NCBI GenBank assembly: GCA_007922305.1 | Contig: ML677348.1 | Coordinates: 21,430,124 to 21,494,123 of the forward strand | DNA: 64,000 bases | Direction: 5' to 3' | Source: Dermatemys mawii | Taxonomy: Eukaryota > Chordata > Testudines > Dermatemydidae | Shown here: piece after piece, positions 35,901 to 47,900 of the stretch | Position numbering within the stretch: the stretch's first letter is position 1 | Layout of the letters: each line of letters starts with the position of its first letter | Program-made: the position numbers and the translations under genes | The notes under the pieces: generated by a model | Databases searched by the model: none | What the model was told of the DNA's origin: nothing | What the model saw: only the letters and a program-made list of their open reading frames with translations

Positions 35901-38900
35901 AGGTGAAGTTGAGAATCAAAAACAAGTAAACTTTGTTTTGAAATAAGTGAAGATAGTTACAAAACGCGTTTTGGAACATGACATGATAGGGAAAAGAAGC
36001 ACAGCTCTTGTAAACTAAAATTGTGCTTCTTTATTCTACTAGAACTGAAACTTGTCTGCAAAATAGTGGCTAAAGGAGTACTGGTTGACATATATTGGAC
36101 TTGAGTAGCCTCTCTTGAAACAAAAGCTTTCTGAAAGAACTAAACAATCAAATAAACTGGCCAAGAGACAGAAGATAAAAAGAAAGAAATGGTCAGTTTT
36201 CCACAATGGGATGCTACAAGGAGATTCTGGAGAAAGGGTTGAACAGTAAGAAGATACTTTGCATAAGATAAAAAAAAATTGTTAGCAAAACTAGGAACAA
36301 TTATGAGGAATTTCACTGGGACCTAAAAAGGAATCCGTTTTGGGTCAGTACAATGGCAGATGTAATTCAGTGTTAACAAATGCAAGGTAATGCACACTAA
36401 AGGGAGTAACTTGAAGCACTCATTCACATTACTGGGTTTTAAAGTAATTTGCAACCACTCAGGGAAATGACCTGGGATTATTGTGGATAGCTCAATGAAA
36501 ACATAGGTTCAATGTGCAGTAGCAGTCAAAACAGCAAACAAATATTAAGGTGTATAAGGAATGGAATAGAAAATATGCCATAATGTAAATTAATAGTACG
36601 CCCTCATCTGAAACAGTTTGTTTCTGGTCAACCCATCTGAACGAAGCTGATGATGTCTGGAAGGTGAACAAAGAGGTGAGAATGCCACTGTTCGGAGAGG
36701 AGCCAAATAAATGGGAACGTAATAGAGGTATATGATAATGAACGGTAAATAGAACGTAAATTAGGCATTCTTGTTTACACTTTCTCATAATAGAAGAACA
36801 TGGAGCATTCCAATTAAACTACAAGACAACAAATGTAAATAAGGAAATTTCTTGCAGTACATGTAACTAACCTGAGGAACTCATTGCCGTAAGGCACAGT
36901 CCAAGAGTTTAGTATATTTCATAAAACAACTGGACAGTTGCATTAGATAGGAAAAAAGCTTTTTTTAGAAGGGCTATAAATCCTCATGCTTCAGCTAACC
37001 AGTAACTGCCTGAAATTGGGAAGAAACTTACCATATGGACTGGATATTCCATAGTCCATTTTGGGGATTCTTGCATCTTCCTTGGACATACCTAGTTTTT
37101 GGCCACTTTCAGAGAGAGTATACTGGACTATGTGGACAACTGCTCTTATCTAGTATGGCTATTCTTATGTTCCTAGATATTTATATGGAATTATTTTGTA
37201 TGCAAGTCGTAAGTAAGTGTATGCAAAATGTTATACAAATAATGGGACAGGATCACTGTGCTTACAATCTAATTTAGACAGGTATAATACTTAGAGCAGC
37301 TCAAATGTGAGTATGAACAGATGAATTCCAATTGGAGGCTTGATACTGGGAAATTTCACAAAATAAGTTATGAAGAGTGTGGATGGCTTGATGAACTTAG
37401 TGGAAGGCAATTCCAAAAGTTGAGGCAGCATGAAGCTGAGAGGGAGAGAAGGGGTTAAAGCATGCAGTAGGGCAAGATTATTGGGAGAAATGTAAGGTGT
37501 CTGTATGTCTAATCCAGGGGTCAGCAACCTTTCAGAAGTGGTGTGCCTAGTCTTCATTTATTCATTCATTCTAATTTAAGGTTTCGCTTGCCAGTAAAAC
37601 ATTTTAATGTTTTTAGAAGGTCTCTTTCTATAAGTCTGTAATATATACCTAAACTATTGCTGTATGTAAAGTAAATGAACTTTTTAAAACGTATAAGAAT
37701 CTTAATTTAAAACTAAATTAAAATGCAGAGCCCCCCAGACCGGTGGCCAGGACTCAGGCAGTGTGAGTGCCACTGAAAATCAGCTTGCGTGCCACCATTG
37801 GCACCGGTGCCATAGGTTGCCTGCCCCTGGTCTAATCCATGTGCTTATACTCTCACTGTGGTATCTGAATGTCTGAGGTGAGAGCAGATACCATCATACA
37901 GTAACACATTTGTGATGAATGGAATTACTGACCATGTGAATGAGAGACACCATTGGAGTCTAATAATGCAGCAAACGGGCCTAAGAACAAAGACATCTGA
38001 GTTCTAATCCCAGTTTTACCACTGGTTTGCTGATGTAGGGAAACTCATTAATTCTGTCTTCCATTATCTTCTCTAAAGTGGAGGCAGTGCCTTCCTACCT
38101 CATTCGAGAGCTTTGGAGGTTAATCAGTATTTGTTCAGTGCTTTGAAGTGTAACATATATTATGAAAACTAAATAGTATTGTTCTTGCCCAAAAGATTCT
38201 AGCTACAGTCAGTAGAAGCTTAATTGTACTAAATGCCAAACTTTCTGTGGTTTAGAATCTTTGTACATGTTGCAGTTTATATGACTATTGATAACACATG
38301 AACTGATAAGTTACTACTACACCAGGTAAGAGTAAGATGTTTTGTATAAAAGAATTGCAGGATAAAGGAGAACCATGAACCTTCTCTCAATTAACCTTAG
38401 TAAGGTAATGAAACTTAAGGCTTGATGTCCTTACCCAGGCAAACTTCATTGACTTTAATAGGAAATTGCCCTAGATATGGATCAGTCCAATTTTGAGGTG
38501 CTGCACACCTTTTTTGAGGGGCAAAACTCCTACAACTCATCTTTAACTAGGAGCTAAGTATACCCTGCACTTCACAGAATTGGTTCCTTAAGATCTGATA
38601 TTATTCTAAGTATCTAAGTACTTCAGCATCAGGCCCTTCATTTGTAAACATACCTCTGGGGAACAGATTTTTTTTTCCAATAGCTAAATTTTATGAATGA
38701 TCCCATTGTGTCTTTGAAGCCAAATAGAGAGGGGCTGCTAAATTATTGTCTATGCTTACACCATGGTTCCATTGATAAAGTTGTTATAGAAGATAAAAAA
38801 TTTAAAGTACTGTGAAAGGCTCTTTTTTTCTCAGTTTTCTGAGCAATCTCTTCCTTTTTCACAGTCTGCAGAAAGGCTTGATTGTTTTACAGTGCACCCA

Positions 38901-41900
38901 AAAGTGTATTCAATCCTTCCACATACAGATAAGGCATAATCTTTGCCCAGAGGTGTTTACCAAATAATGAGGAGTGTACCATCCCTGTAGCGAAGGTTGA
39001 AGAAAGGAGGACTAGGACAACATTAGTAAGGTTACGGGGTTTCTTCGCAAGTCTAGTGCATTCTTTGATGGAACAAAAACAATGTGTTTTGAGTGAAATA
39101 AAAAAAAACTAAAATGAGTAAGTAAAAGACTTGTCCCTGAATTTGTTCTAAGTCTCATGGAAGTAGTAGGTATCCAGGACCTATTAGAGAAATTACTTAG
39201 ATTTTTTTAATTCTATCCTCTAGAAAAATACATATATTCAGCAATGGGAATGTATAAATTGCCTGGGTTTTCTTAAATTCTCTGCTTACTAAGCTCTGAT
39301 CTCTTTTGACAACTGAAAGGATAAAGTTGTTTAGTATAAATACAGGTGTACTGCATGTTTCTTAAACTAGAATAATCATCATAAGTTAGCTTACTCACGT
39401 AACTGATTGTCTAGCTTTTTCCACTGTATTTATCAGTAATTAAAGGATGAACTTCTTTCACAAACATGCCTGTTCCCCATTGTATTATAGAAGGCAGACT
39501 GTCCCATCACAACCACTATTCTGCATTTTGTTGTTTAGAGAAAAGAATATTAGCAAGATGTTTTTGAGGCTTAGACTTGGTTGTAAATTTGCAATAATAG
39601 TAACACTGCAGTTTGGGCTCCAGTAGTACATGAATTAGAAATTTAGGCAAGGTATATTGCATGCAGTTTTTAATTTTTGGAGGATAAAACATTATCGTAT
39701 TAACAAGTTGTGTTGGTTTTCTGGCCTTCTAGCTCGTATAAGTGTACCTGCTATGTTGACAAGTTTTTTTGTACATAGGCTTTGAGAACATAGGGGTGTA
39801 CTGAAGTCAATGTGAGGAGGATCTGCCAGTATATGTGCAAACTTCAAATTGCGAGTTGCATCCACTGTCAGATTTTTACTGAAGTGTCGATGTCACATTC
39901 CATTAATGTTGTTGCTTAATTAAATAACAAGTAATCAGTGGTGAATGTAAGCTGCCAACATTGTAAAAGATTGTGTTTGCAGACTAGATGGAAAAGAACC
40001 TAGGAAAATGAAGACTCTCTAAAGAAAAAAGGCTGCAGATGATGATCATTCATAGAATTGCATAGCTAAAAGATTTCTATAATAGGGTTCTCTGTCTTTT
40101 TCAGAAATGTGTATTTTGGCTGAAATGTTCCATATTTCACCTTAGACCAGGTGCAATTTTCCTTTGAAAGCTTGATAAGTTTTTGTCAGGTGCTCAGTTG
40201 GCGTGAACGTGGTATAGCACCACTTATGTCAATGAAAGTAATATGATTTGCACGAGCCAAGGATGTGGATCAGCATTTTTGAGAGATCAACCATAAATAA
40301 GGAAAAAATAAAACCAAACCCTTCATATAACACATGCTGCTTTTAATTAAATTTGACCAGAGTTCTTAAATGATGATTGCCTTTGACATGTTTGCAACAG
40401 TTTGACTGAGAAATAATGTGTAAGCATTAAGAAAGCACTTCATTTAACTTTTGATCAGTGCATCCAAGAGAGAAACTTAGATAGCTGTGCACTGAAATAA
40501 ACATATTTTCATATTTATTTCAGAAATCGCAAAGTCAAATAAATTCACAGCATTTTCACATGGTAGTGGGTTTATAAAAGAAAAGACATTTTTCTTGAAG
40601 ATATAATCTAGGAATTATTTTGGGAAAGTTCTATGGCCTGTCACACTAGATGATCATAATGGTCCCTTCTAGCCTTGAAAGCTGTGAAAATCTTAACTGA
40701 GATTACATTTAAAACTATTAATGCGAAAACCAGGAAATAGAATTTTGTGCAGTTGGACTTGTGATCTTGTTTCCTTACTGTAATTCTAAGATGATGATTG
40801 AGGTCTGAAATAAAACCCAGTTCAAGCTGCTAATCGAGAGAAATTAAGTGCCCTAGTTGGTTTCTGGGTAAATTTTCTTGTGACTGTACAAGAGCTCTGT
40901 AAGTCTTAACGAAGGCCCATAAAGAGGCAGAATAGGCACCATATTTGCAGGAGGTGGGGACAAAGGGAAAGTGGTGCATCTGCAATATTTCCACTTCCCC
41001 CCACCCCCCAAAAAAAAGTTCTCTGGGGAAAGATTTATAGAGAAAGTGCCACTCAGGAGCAGCTGTCATTGGCTATTGGGATTGGCATAAGGACAGCATA
41101 AGGCCAGCTGTCTTTTTGGTGACCTTATTTTCTGTAAGATTGATCTGTTTTCCTTGTGGATCCACAGGCTTCTGTGCCCTTACGGTAGACAGAAAGACTT
41201 TAATTTGTTTAGGCCAGTAAAAGACGTAATTCAGATATAAAGCTGTCAGGAAAACTTTAGCCTATTATATGTTTTTAATTCCCCACCCCACTTCCGCACA
41301 GGACCTTTTGGTACTGTCCACAGGTTTTAGCCTCCAAAGGAATAGGCAGTTAGTTATCCATTGTAAGTTGGAGCTGAATTGTAAATTGTACGTACAATTT
41401 TAAATGAGCGTGGTTATTATTACTCTTTCTCTAGCTGTTCTAAAAATACTTTTTAACATTCACTAAATTTCTCATATAAAAAATTCTGGTCTTTAAAAAC
41501 TGATCTGCTCTTCTTTCAGTCTCCATTGTAAATATCACTTTCTTGGCCTACCTTTAGTCTTTGACTTCACCTGTATGAATGTTTTTCCTTATGACCCAGT
41601 GATTGTATGAAATTATATTAGAATATTTTCCCAGTGTAATTTGCTTCTTAGCTGAGAAGATATTTAGTCTAATCAGACTAAAGAAAACAATTAGTTTAAT
41701 TCTTTTTTTAAAGCACACAATGCTGTGAAAATTAATCTACTTCTGCAGGCTTCTGTTTTGAAAAATTGTTACTCTAATTCAAATTTTTTTCCCTGTAGAA
41801 AGAGTCTTCAAGAGGAAGACATAGAGAGAAGGAAGACATCAAAATTACAAAGGAGAGGACTCCAGAAAGTGAAGAGGAAAATGGAGACTGGGAAACAAAT

Positions 41901-44900
41901 AGAGAAGGTAAACTGAATTCAAGTAAGACTCTTCATTTAATATATTACAATATTCCAAATACTACAAATTATCAGTTTGTAGAAAGTTTTGTCCATATCA
42001 GTGGACTGATATGTTGACTATTCATGAATTATTGATGAATAAGGATTGTTTCAATTTAATCTGTGGACAACCAAATTTAGTGGTTGTTTTTGGATCAAGT
42101 AATATAAATAGGCTTGGCAGAATTTGATTTTTTTTCCTATACTTTCAATAGATATTGGTTTATATTTAAGCATTTTTTCTTATTTGTATCTATCTAAATT
42201 TTCACAGTTGTGGGAAATTGAGAGAGTCAGACAACTGTTTAATGGCAGTAGACATTAATATTAAAAATATTTAAAGCTTTCTAACAATTAAGGTCACAAA
42301 TTACTTTGTATATCTTGACGTGTGATCATGATAAATATCCTTAAATCAAATTCTAATAAGTTCTCAAGCAGCATTTTTCTTATATTGCCTATCTATACAT
42401 TTTGATTATCAATCGAAATATATTTGTTGGTTTGTGAAAACAACATTTACTCATATCTACCATTAAAAATTTAATCCTTTGAAGTTAAATGTAATGCAAA
42501 ACAAGAGGTTGTTACTCTGACCTCTCTGTGTGTTTTGAAGCTTGATGAACAAGACATCTGATCAAACAATTCTATGAGTGGACATAAGCAAAAAGAAATT
42601 GGCCCTCAGCCACTGATTGGCTGGCAGGGCCTTTCACATGTAGGTCACTTGTTCAAATCCAGCCTACATCAGTTGTGGCTGATGAATAGCTGATCAGAGA
42701 AATTAAGTGTGTTTAGCTCATTTAAAATGAAGGACTCTGTTTTGCAACAATTTTAATTTGCCTGTCTCATTGAGCACAAAGACTAAATTATCTTTGCACA
42801 TAGGTCATTGTTGAAGCCATTGCCAGGGTGCAAAATAAAGTTTGCTACTTGCTACTGCTCAGTGTTTTGTGGTCAAAAAGAGGATTTTGGTCTGCTGGAC
42901 ATCAATCAAAACCACTCATTTTTTAGCTTTTATTTGACTAAAAAACTGCCACCTGTTTTTTGGATTGAGACAAAAGTGGCGATCTTCCCCCAGAATTGTT
43001 CCATTTCCCTTTATTGGGGGAGATAGTTGACTTGTTCTGACTTATTCTGAAGTTATCCTGGTTTCCAGTGAAGCTAAGTGATATCTACATAACTATGAAA
43101 TACTTCGTGATTTTGAGTAGTTGACTATTATGATGTATTTGCCTAGAAGCCCTAGTTATAGCCCAGGACCTTGTTTTGCTAGGTTCTGTACAAACATAGG
43201 ACAAAGAGATGCTGCCTGTCCCAAAGTGCTTATACTTTGAGTATAAGGCCTGGTCTATGTTATACAATTAGGTCTGCATAAATAAGTTACTCAGGAATGT
43301 GATTTTTTTTTTGATAAGTATGATTGTTTAAGACCACTTATTTCATATATTGTGTCTCATCTTTTTTTAAAATAAAGATTCTGATAATGGAGAAGTTAAT
43401 TATGATTATGACCATGAGCTGTCTTTGGAAATGAAACGTCAAAAGATTCAGAGAGAACTCATGAAGCTGGAACAGGAAAACATGGAGAAGCGAGAGGAAA
43501 TAGTCATTAAAAAGGAGGTTTGTGTCTTGAAAATAGACACATGTTCTTACAACTAATCAACAGCCATTTTATGTCCTTAGAGTCCTAATTGTTTTCTGCA
43601 TGACTGGAGCCTCTGTGTGCTACCATGGGGCAAATGATAAATGTCTGTTGGGCATAACTTTACAAACATAAGGCTGTCTTTCTGTGTAGACAGGGAAGGA
43701 GGCAGATAGGAGAGGAACTTTGGGGCACAAATTGTTATACACTCAAACTGGTTGTCCCAAAACCTGTGAAATACATGAGAGAGAGGTCTTCTCCATGTCT
43801 GAGTACATTGGGGTTTAGGAGCTATGAAATTATTTCATATGCTTCAGTCTGGGCCATTTTATCTACGCCAGTCCCCCACCATTTGTATTACACTGGCTTT
43901 TCTTAGGCATAATCATAAAATATCAGGGTTGGAAAGGACCTCAGGACATCATTTGGTTCAACCCCTTGCTCAAAGCAGGACCAATCCCTGATTAAATCAT
44001 CCAACAGATTTTTGTCTCAGATCTCTAAATGGCCCCCCTCAAGGATAGAACTCAGAACCCTGGGTTTAGCAGGCTAATGATCAAACCACTGAGCTATCGC
44101 TCTTCCTTGTGGATGGTTCATAATGTGGAAAGCATATGCCTATTTGGGGTGGGGGACTTTAAGAGCTAGAATTTTGGGGCTGTAGGTAAATCTTACTGGA
44201 GTGCAATTTTTCAGGCTAACTTTAGAGTGTTAATTAGAACCATTTTACGGATATGAAATGTAATGATCTGTTAGGTGTCATTTAAGTATGTCATAGGTCA
44301 TTTTTGCAATGTTTTCTTTAAGATCAGCTTTATTTTAAGATATTTTAATACTAATGTAATTAACTACTGCTGCAAAAATATGATTAGTGTGTTTGAGGCC
44401 GAAGGTGTGTCAGTGATTATTACTATCTAAAGTTTGCATGATATTAGGATCCTTATTCAGGATACACATACAGCACATGAGTATTTGGTTGTAATTTACT
44501 TTTTTTTTATCCAAGATTTCTCCAGAGGTGGTTAGATCTAAATTATCACCATCTCCTTCACCAAGAAAGTCTAAATCTCCCAAACGAAGGTCAAGTCCCA
44601 AATCCTCATCTTCAGTTAGTAAGAAAGAGAAAAAGACTTCTACAGTGTCTTCACCACTTTTGGACCAGCAGAGGTCAGTAGGTAGATGTACATTATGGGT
44701 GAGGAACAGGGTGGTATGTTGATACATTATGAAATGTTTCGTGCTAATCAGTGGATATAGATACTCATTTTCATTGCCCCTTAAGGTGTGGATTCAGTGT
44801 ACTGGTCTTGAAACTGGGTCTTGAAACTAGATTTTTGCAGAGTTCACACAAGTCCTTGGGACAAGGCAGTGTATATGTGTCTCCATTGATTAATAACTTG

Positions 44901-47900
44901 TAGATTTTTTGCATTGAACATTGTTCCTTTAAATGATGTGAACTGTCTAGAGCCTGTGAGATTCACTGGAGAAATCTAAATAGAAATAAAATTATATTTG
45001 TGCAATGGTGTGGGGTGTTGGTGGTGATTAAATGCAAGTTAATCTAAACTAGAATTGAAATTTTCCAGTTTGGGAATCAGGTGTTTTATTGGCGTGACAT
45101 ATTGATATACAAGAGATACTACTTGGCCTTCTAGGTTAAGGGGTGACCTGAAGAATTATAGCACTGGGAAAGGGAGACAAGAAGGGATGAAGTAGGCAAA
45201 ATCACAGGCTGTTACAACTGGGCTACTTGCCACAAAAAAAAATCAGTCAAGTAAAAAAGACCTTGCTGACTAGAACCTGGGAATCAATGTTTAACTCCAT
45301 TAGCTGTGAGGAAAATTACAATGCTAATACAAGAACAGACACCTATATTTGCCAAGCAAATTGCCTTTGAAGCAAGTTATGCTTAAATAGTGGCACAATA
45401 CTCATAAATGTTGGTTTTGCTGTAAAAGACTAGTATAAAGATAAGGGATGTCTTGCTACAGTGCTTTAAGATGCAGTGACATCTAGGTACTAATATGTTT
45501 GTGACTGACTTACGAAAAATACATACAGGTATAAAGAAATATCTTTACATTTCCTTATAATTCATGGTGGAAACAAAATGTTCCATGTTTATTCATAAAA
45601 CTCCCCAAAATATGGTAGGATGCTTTACATACAAGGAATGAGTGATCCCTACCCCAAACAGCTTAAGATTTGAGGCCCTGACCCTGCAATGTATTGTGCA
45701 TAGATGTGTTGTATTCAGTTGCAAAATTCAGTGTTAAGTGGACAAGATACAAAGGATTTTGGTATTTTGACGCATGCAGTTTTACAAGGGCATTGTAACT
45801 GTAGTTACACATTTGGGAGCAGTTCCAAATTTTGCAAGCCTGTTTCAGAAATAAGGATTATAAATTCAGATGGCCATGGGAGACTTCAAAGGAGAGCTTG
45901 ACATTAATTTTCCTTCACCATTCAGTCAAGTACAGCTGCAAATGCCACTATTCTCTATTCCATTAGCAGAGTCTGCCCCAAAACCTGCAAAGCTCTTGGC
46001 TCTATAAGTTGGTGCTGCTAGTATCTGAGAGATTACCAAATATTTTACTTAGTCATTTAAATAGTTTTTTCTGGTATTTTGATACATTTAGGAGTTCCAA
46101 AAGCACACAGAGTAAAAAGAAGGGTCCTCGTACGCCTAGTCCACCTCCTCCAGTGCAAGAGGAGACTTCCCTGGGGAAAAAACATAAAGAAAAACATAAA
46201 GCAAAAGAGCGTTTAGAAGAAAAAACAAGAGAGGGGAAAGAGAGAGGACGTGACTTTGAAAGACATAAGGAGAAAAAAGAGAAACAGAGGTGAGTTCTGT
46301 TGCATTATTAGGTTTTTAGCATTAATGTAACTTTGCTTAGGTTGTCTGCATTTCTGTTAAAACTGTAGTTCATATTGCACGAAATAGAGAGGGTTTTACA
46401 TTTGACTTGCCAACTTTCTCTGAATTTATTAAATATAATAAATGCATTGTATAGTGCACTAATAAACTACAACTAATAGAGTTGTCACTTAAATAAAAAT
46501 AACTTGTTTGGATGTCCTTCTGAAATAATTGTCATGTTCTCCATCAGTGAGTCAGACCTTGACTGGTGGTCCAGTCCAGGGTCCTTACATCTTCAGTCTA
46601 AAGTCATAATTTTTCCATTTATACCTTGAAATTCTCCTTGTAGAGATACACTACTTCACTTCTTCAGAATATCACTCTTATTCTTCAAATTGGCCATTAG
46701 AAGGCATTCGCCTCTCCCTAAAGCCTCATTTAGTAAATCTAGTATTTTACTAATGCTGTTTCTTCAAAAATTGCCTCTTAAAAGTCCCTACCTTTTGGGA
46801 TGTTTACATCCAAACGTGGCTCTATGTGTTCACCATCATACCTGCCTATCTTATCCATCTCCAAACCTATGTATCCATCTGGGGAAGTTAGGTCATGTTC
46901 ATTCTCTCTCTCTCACTCACTCACACACATAATATGTAGTGGGCAGTTTGCTGTTACTTTGTGAAGACTACAGAGTTTAGGAAAACCTTTGTATTCAGTC
47001 ATGAGCTGATAAAGTAAAAAAGACTCGGAAAGGTGGTTAGATCTGAGGCAGTGTTGTGCCCCTTTCCATAATTAGTGGCAGAAGGTCACAAGCAGTAGGG
47101 GGGTGCACTCAGTGCAGCTGTGATAGAAGTAGGAGTGTATTAGTCAGCCTGTGTCTGTGTGGTACCATGATAGTAGCAGGTAGATGGCAATTGGCTGTAG
47201 CCTGTTATAAAAGTGTCAGTGACCTTTGTGTGTGAATTTTTAAGTTACTTAATATTGAAAACAAATAGTCGACATCCTCCTGATCCTTCAGTAAGCCAAA
47301 TGGCAGTTCAAGATACCAGCAGTCCTTTTCTTCATTCAGAAGCCATCATTAAGGTCTGAAAACTTGTCTGAACATTTTTGTAGTAAAGTTCTGATTTTAC
47401 AGAATTCATTAAATTAAAGCAACAAAAACAACAAATTCCTTATTTGTATTCAGCAATATTTGCAAGTGGCCCTCAATCACAGTGCAGATATGACTTAGAG
47501 AGTTTAAAGGGGCTTTTTCCCAACCTCACTGTGATTCGAGGAACGCATTTCTTCAACTATGCGCTGGTCATTTTTGAGATGGTTCACTTGAAAGAGATTG
47601 GCCTTTATAACCTGATGAACGTTACTCAAGGTGCAGTGCGGATTGAGAAGAACAATGAACTGTTACTTGTCCACAATCGACTGGTCTAGGATTTTAGACT
47701 CTGTGGAAGACAATTACATCGTTGCCAACAAGGATGACACAGAAGAGTGTGGAGATGTGTGTCCAGGCACTGTGAAAGGAAAAAGCAACTGCCCACCTAC
47801 TGTAATAAATGGCATTTTCATTGAATGCTGGTGGACCCATGATCGCTGTCAAAGAGTTTGCGGGAGCATGGACATTCGGAATAACCTCACCCGGCTGAAT

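Larger units (their letters stand above)
34381..41798 (+). other. ZC3H13: ZC3H13 intron 4
   Basis: 7.4 kb. It contains a degenerate sense CR1 (35560-37180), the inverted hAT copy (37515-37829), a MIR-like SINE (37970-38175) and a short CR1 3' end (40620-40690). 38180-40620 and 40690-41798 show no recognised feature. Confidence 0.7.

Noticed and set aside
44040..44108. tRNA-like sequence on the minus strand
   Set aside because: A and B boxes are present but no closed acceptor stem, and it runs directly into a CR1-like tail. It is a SINE, not a tRNA gene.
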